From: Diphasiastrum complanatum
Lineage: Eukaryota; Streptophyta; Lycopodiopsida; Lycopodiales; Lycopodiaceae
Length of the DNA stretch: 64,000 nt
Direction: 5' to 3'
Assembly (NCBI GenBank): GCA_029204225.1
Contig: CM055104.1
Span: 46,246,986-46,310,985 of the forward strand
Shown here: positions 58,046 through 64,000 of the stretch, piece by piece
Numbering within the stretch: position 1 is the stretch's first letter
How the letters are laid out: every line of letters starts with the position of its first letter
Made by a program: the position numbers and the translations under genes
The notes under the pieces: generated by a model
The model's database searches: none
Told to the model about the DNA's origin: nothing
What the model saw: only the letters and a program-made list of their open reading frames with translations

Positions 58046-60386
58046 AACACCTTCCTTGCTTCACAAAAATGCTTTATAAAAACCTTATTCACATGTAGCT
58101 GACTATAGCAATAACCTCACATTGCATTCCGATTTAACTTAAGAGCTTGTAGCCAGAATTTTATGAAACCAAAGTGAATAGAAAGAAACATTAGGTCAAG
58201 TAAAAACTTACTTCAAGATGTAATTAGGTAGCCGTTGTGTATGAACAGTGATGAACGCTGCCTCAGTATTCCGCATGCCATTTGACGTCTTCTATTTGCC
58301 TTGCCTTTGCGGATAGTCACGATGGACAACAAGATCAAAGGATTAGCCACTGGAAAAACCCTGGCATAGGTTACTGTGGGAAGAATTATGTCACCACAGA
58401 CAAAGAGTAGGATTTACAGAGGACAGAGAGGCATATCCAGCTCTAATGTAGCAAGGCAGGCCACAATAGGTCACAATCAGGCTATGGACAAGTCTGAAAC
58501 ATATATCAGAGGGTTGCTACAGAGAAATGAGGTCACAGACAGAAGCAAACAGTGATACCAGGCCGCAAGCAGGGCTTTCTAGCTGCAGGCAGGCCTAGAA
58601 CAGGTCTCAGAAAGGGCTTTCTAGCCGTAGGCAAGCCTAGAACATGTCGCAAGTATGTTTTCTGGCCGCAGGCAGCCTGTAACAGGGCGTAGCAGAGATG
58701 GACATGCCGCAAATAGGTAGTGCTGGGCCGCAGGCAGGCAATACAGGCCTCGAGCAAGCGTAGGCAGGTTGTGGGCAGCAATCCGAGGCTACAAATCTCT
58801 TTACTGTGCACAGCGATGGCCAGGTTGTGCGGGCTGTAGCAGATCTGATACTGCAAAAAATCTATGTGTAGGTGGCCGCAAATAGCCCTGGTAATCTGAT
58901 TCTTTGTTGTGGACAGCCTTCAGTAGGTCTTTAAACTTGGCCACAACCTGCTCCTCTATGTCAGTGATGGACTAGAGCATCCGTTTTGTCAATGATGGTG
59001 TTCTTCTTGTCAGAGATGTGCTGGCCGTAGAGAACCCAAGAAAGATAATGACTCTCTTCATGCAAAAGAAAATAATGGGCATATGAAAGCACATCTTTGT
59101 CTCCCACTCCTAATTACAAAACTCTCTTCACGAACAATCATTCTTTTCTCTCAATTCTCAACACACATCAAGCATTTCACCACATTCAATCAACGAGACA
59201 TGAGCACACGTTTTATTCTTCAAACAAGAACCCACCAACAGTCGAGTTACTACAAACATTCAACCATCAGTCGATGCATGATCATCACATTACCTAACGC
59301 GCAAGAAGAGACGTAAGTACAACAAAAATATGCTTTATCTCTTCGAAGTCACCAAGGCAAGCATATTCACAATCCATTAATACTATACACGACTCCCAAC
59401 TGGAAGGAAAACACAACTCCAAACCTAACAACAAACACTCATCCTAACCATTTTCGTCAATTGCAAGCAAGTCTCAACCCATCAACAATGATATTCAACC
59501 CTAACCATCCTTGGCAGCATTCAAGTAAGCACCAAATGAAGTAAGAAATAACAAACCACACCTAATTTCCAGCCTCCAAGGTGTTTTGGCATTTAATATC
59601 CAAATTTTGGATTAGGCCCTTTTTCAACCCCTATTTTTAGTAGACAGCCTTCGTTTTTTCTTTGGGTACCTGTGTTTTCGGCCTTCCTTCGATTTTTCAA
59701 GGGTCGTGCACCTACTGCTCATTTGTCTGGGTTTTTGGCCCGTTGGGTAACCACTTGGCCCACACATTTCGTTAATTGTTCGTAAATTGCCCAAACTTTG
59801 TCGTTAGGGTTTCTGTGACTCCTTGACACTGAATCCATATTTCTCAGTCCCGTTTTTACCCGAAACTTTTCTTTCTCGGTTTTTTCTTCTGTGGTTGACT
59901 TTTTCGGCATTCATGACTAGGGCTCCCACGACAACACAGTTTCCCTGAAAAATACACTGAGTGATCATATATTAGTAAAAATGGACTCAGTACATGGTAT
60001 GATTTTAGCACGGTCATATCGGCTATTTTTTTACAACTGGCCATTTTTTTTGAAAAGCCGTAAAATATTTATCGGCCATTTCTAAGGCCGCAAAATTTGC
60101 TCTAGCCTCATTTAGGGTGGGCTAGGACCCAATTCTAGGTGGACTGGCACTCTTGCTCGGTCTTTACAAAAATTGACCACAAAATATTTTTGACGATTTT
60201 TTCAAAAGTCAGTTTCTTACTTTTAAACTGTGTCTAGCCACTTTAGGGCGGGCTGAGACCCAGTTCTAAGGCAAATTTGTGCCAATTTTTTCTCTAATAA
60301 CCGGGTTTTACATGCCGGTTTTTTCTGTTATTGCAAACTTAAACTTCAATTTTAGCCCAATTTTCCATGCGGAAATATCGGCTAAC
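58046..60386 (+). repeat. Right copy of the long direct repeat
   Basis: Aligns with 44731-47763 from ACCTTCCTTGCTTCAC to GAAATATCGGCTAACA, with scattered substitutions, one minisatellite unit fewer, and a 660-bp deletion at about 59573 (TTCCAGC joined to CTCCAAGG). After TAACA the sequence (gatgttaagtaagg) is unrelated to that after the left copy, so the repeat ends here. Confidence 0.88.
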
Positions 60387-61310
60387 AGATGTTAAGTAAG
60401 GAGAATTGCATTCTAATAGGATAATCATCTTGCAAAAGATTCATGGTCAAACACACTCTATACACCTTTAACACCAACAAGTAAAAGAACGATTTTGAAT
60501 GCAATAATATCCCATATTTGAAGAGAATGGTCTTGTATGGAATAATTCCCCATATAAAACTATCAGAATTGGAAATTAGGCTCACAATTTAATCCTTGAA
60601 ATTTATAATTTTGTTTTGCTATCCTGCATATTTATGTTGTGTTCTGACCTCAGACTACAGCGCTTGCAAAACCACTCATTCTGTATAGCGGTTCAAAATT
60701 GGATCAAAGGATAACCAATCATGTTTTCTATTCTACATTCAAATGTCAAGTATCTGAAGAACATTGGAGACCTGGCCATCTTCAATGCCTTCAACAAATC
60801 ACAAAGCAATCTGTCAAAATGAACTATTTTTCTTCCATGGTCTACAAGAACGTCAGATGCAATCTCATTGGATCTAACTGTCGGGCGCAACCCACCAGAT
60901 GCAAACTTATAAAGTATCGTTGTCACACAGCAAAAACCAGTGTTTGCGGTCTGTATGCGGCTGTGGCAACTTGCACTTCATTCTCCACCTGTGGCTCGGA
61001 CCGCTGGAGCACCGCAATAGTAATGGCTACAGTCAGTACACGGTTATGGTAACGCCACGTTATCACGCTCCCAATATAGTTAAACCCTAACTGATCTACG
61101 ACTTGTATAGATTGTGAAAGATTCCAGATCATTATGATCTAATCTACTGAATGATCTTTGGTTAGAAAGAAAAATACACTACCAATCTCACCAATGTAGA
61201 AAAATCAGCATCTACACACAAAATGACATGCAAATACCAATAGAACATGATCAAACTTGAATGAAATGAAAAAGTACTATTGCTTTCTGTACAAAACCAG
61301 CAAGCTACTA
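60387..61310. other. Unassigned; includes an unidentified minus-strand frame
   Basis: A 77-codon minus frame (60926-60693) with residues such as YKFASGGLRPTVRSNEIASD and KIVHFDRLLCDLLKALKMAR looks protein-like, but I recognise no family. It could be an exon relic. The rest is AT-rich. Confidence 0.35.
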
Positions 61311-61761
61311 TGTTTCACACGTGTGGATCCAAAAATAAAAAATATAGATCATTCTACACATAGAATTGCAAGCAATCACCAAGATAGTGCACCAATGGAT
61401 AGTAGAATCCAAGAGAACCATGTATAAGCATGAAATGAGATAGAGAAGGGAGAAGATCACTCTCTCCACGAGTTACATCCTTTTATAGCAGGTCCAAACC
61501 CTATTTGGCCACTTGGCTTTCCCACCAAAATGCTAACCCTACTAATTTTGGGTCTAGATTCAATGTACCCAACTATTCAAATTTGAATCTACTCAAACTC
61601 GCATTCTAACTTTCCCACACTTTCAAAAAGTGTTTATTCAAATGAAATTTAGACTAATGAACTTTGAAAAGTCAATCTCTAAGTCTAAAACAAGTTTTGG
61701 CCTCAATATGCCAAATATGGAAATATAGCAAAATGTGATGAAACTAGTTGAATCTTTCACA
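61311..61761 (-). repeat. Element F 3' LTR (451 bp)
   Basis: Plus-strand ends are TGTTTCACAC and CTTTCACA; on the minus strand it reads TGTGAAAG...GTGTGAAACA. A TATAAAAGG box (minus strand, plus coordinates 61489-61497) could be its promoter. On the minus strand GAAGAGGGAG directly precedes the start and is the polypurine tract. Confidence 0.85.
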
Positions 61762-62377
61762 CTCCCTCTTCAGCTAGTTTTAGCATAGACTTTGATAGCA
61801 CTCCAAGTGAAGTCATATGCTTCATGAACAAGTCTTTTCCCAATGCTTTGATGAAGATATCAGCTACACATTTCCTTAAAGACACATGTTGAAGCTCCAC
61901 TTCCTTTGCAATGACTTGCTCCCTCACAAAGTGATATTGTATCTCAATATGCTTGCTCCTAGCATGAAAGATAGGATTGGATGCCATTCTTTGGGCTAAT
62001 TGATTGTCACAAAAGATGATTGGGCTCTCTAAAAAATCCAGCAAGTGAAGATCCTTGATCATCCTCTTGATCCATACCATCTCCTTTGTGCAATGTGTAA
62101 GAGCTTTGTACTTGGCCTCACTAGATGACAATGAGATAGTGGCTTGTTTCTTTGGCATCCATGATATTGCTCCATCACCTATGAAAATACAATAAGTACA
62201 AATGGATTTCCTATCCATTACATCTCCGGCATAGTCCAAATCTGAAAATCCAGAAAGATTAGGTGATGATCCCTCATACAATAATATGCCAAAATCTTGA
62301 GTTCCAATGATGTACCTCAATACTCGCTTTCCTAGCTTCCAATGCTCCTCACTAGGATCTTGCATGAATTGACTCAA
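61757..62377 (-). pseudogene. Element F RNase H
   Basis: 206 codons: SGFSDLDYAGDVMDRKS, SLSSSEAKYKALTHCTKEMV, IIFCDNQLAQRMASNPIF, HARSKHIEIQYHFVREQV and CVADIFIKALGKDLFMKHM. The catalytic Asp-Glu-Asp pattern is present, and the length up to the polypurine tract is complete. It is separated from RT by a frameshift at about 62400-62440, so pol as read is interrupted. Confidence 0.92.
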
Positions 62378-62436
62378 TCTTCCAACACAATAGCTTAGAT
62401 TAGGTCTAGTAATGACTAGATAGATGAGTGAACCAA

Positions 62437-63150
62437 CTAGCTTCCTATAGAGAGTAAGGATCTTTCATTACCTCTTATAGTTAGCTTTACATGATACTCT
62501 ATAGGTGTATCAATAGCTTTTGCATCTACCATGTGAAATCCTTCTATAATAGAATTAGCATACTTCTCTTGACAAATGAAAGTAGATTGAGAAGATCTAA
62601 TGACTTCTATTCCCAAATTGTAATGCAAATTACCAAGATCATGCACCTCAAACTCCTTCTTAAGAGCATTCTTGATATCATCCACATCTTGATTGTCTCC
62701 ACCACTCAAGATGATATCATCCACATAGATTAGCAAGATGGTAACTTCATTTCCAACAAACCTATAATAAAGTGAATGAACATACTCACTCATAACAAAG
62801 CCTTGAGAGAGTAAAAAAGTGTTAAGCTTAGCATACCAACTCCTTGGTGCTTGCTTAAGGCCATACAAACTCTTTTGTAGAAGACACACATGATTTGGCT
62901 TTGTTGATGAAATATAGCTCTCGGGTTGCTCCATGTACACTTCCTTTTCAAGATCACCATTCAAGAATGCATTTGAAATGTCCATTTGCCATAAATCTTG
63001 TAGCAAGTGAAATGATGACTTGAATGCTTACCATCTTTGCCACGGGTGCAAAGGTCTCATCATAGTCAATCCCTTGTTGTTGAGCATATCCTTTTGCCAC
63101 TAACCTTGCTTTGTACTTGTTGATAGATCCATCTTGGTTTGTCTTCACCT
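62437..63150 (-). pseudogene. Element F reverse transcriptase
   Basis: Minus frames 63148-62954 ([35 protein letters not shown]) and, after a frame change, 63006-62437 ([55 protein letters not shown]). The YVDD box is intact. Breaks occur at about 63000 and at the end near 62440. Confidence 0.93.
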
Positions 63151-63616
63151 TGAAGATCCATTTTCATCCAATAGCTTTCTTGTCCTTAGGCAACTCCACC
63201 AATCTTTGTGTTCCATTCTTCATAAGAGCTTGATACTCAAGATCCATTGCTTGGATCCACTCCTCTTCTTTCCTTGCTCGCTCTACACTTGTAGGCTCAT
63301 CCAAAGATGTTAGGAAAGCAGCATAATTTTCAAAAACTACTTGCTTATCCTTTTGATCATATGTGAGCCTTGAAGGTACTTGTCTTTCTCTTAATGTTCT
63401 CCTTGATCATATGTATTCACCACCATTGTCACCTCTCAAGCACTTGATTTTTGTGAAAAATTGGTTCTCCCTTGCATTCTTGAACTTGACAAAGACATCA
63501 TACACTTCATCCTTGCTCTTTAGTAGATAGATCCAACAAAATCTACTAAAATCATCAATGAATGTTACATACATCTTAGCTCCACTATTGCTAATTGTAG
63601 TAAATCCATGAATATC
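63151..63616 (-). pseudogene. Element F integrase, internally deleted
   Basis: Minus-strand reading gives DIHGFTTISNSGAKMYVTFI, DDFSRFCWIYLLKSKDEVYD, and CLRGDNGGEYI, then jumps to a linker (RRTLREKQVPSRLTYDQKDK) and on to the RT N-terminus (EEEWIQAMDLEYQALMKN). The part with the catalytic Glu is missing. The first catalytic Asp site follows a stop after FQLVH. Confidence 0.85.
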
Positions 63617-64000
63617 CTAATGTACAAGTTGAAAAGGCTTTGTAGGTCTAGAAATAGATCTAGTATAAGGTAGTCTATGTGACTTAGACAAAGCACAAGT
63701 CTCACAAACATGCTTGACATCACTTAAGGAACTTGGAAGACCAATCACAACCTTCTTCCTTGCCATTACCTCCAATGACTTGAAGTTGAGGTGTCCCATC
63801 CTTTTGTGCCAAACCTCTTGAATAGAAATTTGCTCCCTTGCAACACATCAAACTTGGTTATCAATAACACAAGCATCTAGTTCGAACAACTTCCCTTGCC
63901 TTTTACCTTTTCCAATCAAGACATCCTTTCTTTTGATCAAACTAGCATCTCCATCAAAGTTCACCTTGAGGCCTTTACTTAGCATTTGACTCACACTAAG
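63617..64000 (-). pseudogene. Element F GAG-pre-integrase region
   Basis: Minus strand reads LSVSQMLSKGLKVNFDGDAS near the window edge, a stop-containing stretch, then ISIQEVWHKRMGHLNFKSLE and CETCALSKSHRLPYTRS, ending in FQLVH and a stop. The HxxxH...CxxC zinc-binding pattern is intact. Upstream protease and gag are outside the window. Confidence 0.88.

Larger units (their letters stand above)
61311..64000 (-). mobile_element. Copia element F, 3' part (runs off right edge)
   Basis: 3' LTR at 61311-61761, polypurine tract at about 61762-61775, then RNase H, RT, integrase piece and GAG-pre-integrase in reverse order on the minus strand. gag, protease and the 5' LTR would lie beyond 64000. It is the best preserved element besides B, but has internal deletions. 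Confidence 0.92.

Overview
The window is nuclear DNA of a land plant with a large, repeat-rich genome. The evidence is a PLS-type pentatricopeptide repeat (PPR) gene, a VQ-motif gene, and many decayed Ty1/copia, Ty3/gypsy and LINE-like elements that use plant-style initiator-Met tRNA primer sites. The KAC(A/T/G)-rich, highly uniform PPR modules would fit a fern or another seedless vascular plant, but that is inference. Only two host protein genes are convincing: a partial PPR gene at the left edge (minus strand, 1-1735) and an intronless VQ gene (plus strand, 17735-18514). I see no tRNA, rRNA or CRISPR.

Layout. 1-1735: PPR gene, running off the left edge as an array with a 303-bp DNA period. 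2388-3797: Copia protease-integrase fragment. 5344-10116: Copia element A, with a 957-bp 5' LTR, a cluster of four primer-binding-site-like sequences, and broken gag and pol interrupted by a remnant of a minus-strand element. 10196-14300: jumble of Gypsy-like gag (one copy fused to a Copia fragment), an internally deleted Copia piece and a Gypsy integrase piece. 14300-16800: no genes. 16800-19270: VQ locus with four W-boxes, repeat-rich leader and a four-copy 3' repeat. 19270-24400: no recognisable genes.

24400-34365 is a nested retrotransposon stack. The outer Copia element C (+) carries a complete minus-strand Copia element B inside its 5' LTR (target duplication ATTAG) and a solo LTR inside its reverse transcriptase (target duplication AAACA). 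Element B has lost reverse transcriptase and RNase H and carries about 720 bp of unrecognised open sequence in that place. 35393-38014: Copia E with its 3' LTR. 38395-38680: tail of Copia G (-). The LTRs of B, the solo LTR and E share an array of GGTCCAAT-type motifs with a 32-33 bp period.

39480-39930 is GA-rich satellite DNA. 39919-41741 and 43190-43870 are two LINE-like reverse transcriptase relics (-). 44731-60386 is bounded by direct repeats of more than 2 kb and contains a minus-strand Tat-like Gypsy element with gag, protease, RT, RNase H, integrase, a second RNase H placed after the integrase, and then an extra coiled-coil reading frame. 61311-64000 is the 3' part of Copia F (-), leaving the window on the right.

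The two host genes have no evident functional link. The PPR protein would be expected to bind organellar RNA, and the VQ protein to work with WRKY factors and possibly MAP kinases. All boundaries were set by eye, and fine coordinates of decayed elements are approximate.
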